This document shows positions 5,991-6,079 of a DNA stretch of 6,079 nucleotides, piece by piece. Position 1 is the first letter of the stretch, and each line of letters begins with the position of its first letter. The notes beneath the pieces were generated by a model, which did no database searches, was not told where the DNA came from, and was given only the letters and a program-made list of their open reading frames with translations. The position numbers and the translations under genes were made by a program. The DNA is from Acidobacteriota bacterium (GTDB lineage Bacteria; Acidobacteriota; Terriglobia; UBA7540), in the NCBI GenBank assembly GCA_021786455.1, contig JAJYNF010000266.1, positions 1 through 6,079 of the forward strand, written 5' to 3'.

Positions 5991-6050
5991 GCGGCGCGTC
6001 ACATGCAAGCGGGGCGAGTTGGACGATGCTTGGAAAGCTTCAAAAAGCTG

Positions 6051-6079
6051 TGGCGCCCGTGCGGTAGCGCCAGTGTCCC
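6051..6079. repeat. Possible edge of a second intergenic palindromic element
   Basis: TGGCGC (6051-6056) pairs with GCGCCA (6067-6072). The sequence from 6063, GGTAGCGCC, shares the GGTAGC opening of the repeat at 3650. The window ends at 6079, so a right arm cannot be seen. The similarity is six bases and may be chance. Confidence 0.2.

Noticed and set aside
5840..6067. A 75-codon plus-strand frame overlapping the end of the secreted protein gene
   Set aside because: It starts inside another gene, runs through hairpins, lacks a ribosome site and has a non-protein-like composition.
1..6079. CRISPR array, tRNA or rRNA genes, transposase
   Set aside because: No regularly spaced direct repeats, no tRNA cloverleaf or rRNA motif, and no transposase-like frame were seen on either strand.

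Overview
The window is GC-rich bacterial chromosome, dense in plus-strand genes with short spacers. Its best-defined genes are a purine-biosynthesis pair and a MazF-type toxin-antitoxin module. A 128-residue conserved hypothetical protein resembles, from memory only, small proteins I associate with Acidobacteriota. The palindromic intergenic repeat and the long PurL would also fit other soil phyla such as Verrucomicrobiota. I would guess Acidobacteriota with low confidence.

Region 1 (1-3654): a 97-base non-coding lead with a perfect extended -10 motif is followed by purL and purQ. The two genes overlap by four bases (ATGA) and form a translationally coupled pair. Together they encode formylglycinamidine ribonucleotide (FGAM) synthase, step 4 of de novo purine synthesis. 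This PurL is longer than the usual small bacterial form because its N-terminus carries PurS-like sequence, apparently twice. The enzyme therefore seems to be a PurS-PurL fusion plus a separate PurQ glutaminase.

Region 2 (3650-3853): a palindromic repeat of about 87 bases starts on the stop codon of purQ. A spacer follows with a sigma70-like promoter and a candidate operator.

Region 3 (3854-4562): a two-gene toxin-antitoxin module. The toxin is a clear MazF/PemK-family endoribonuclease, starting at TTG inside the end of the antitoxin gene. The antitoxin is not a standard MazE. An N-terminal domain of a conserved hypothetical type is joined to a charged C-terminal tail of the sort that neutralises MazF. 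This is the most interesting object in the window.

Region 4 (4563-5907): after a spacer with a second extended -10 promoter comes the 128-residue beta-rich hypothetical gene, then a secreted, helix-rich protein with a basic tail. Between them lies a strong Shine-Dalgarno sequence and a possible six-codon ORF whose stop overlaps the TTG start of the secreted protein.

Region 5 (5908-6079): no gene is seen. It holds a weak candidate terminator and two hairpins; the last may be the cut edge of another intergenic repeat.
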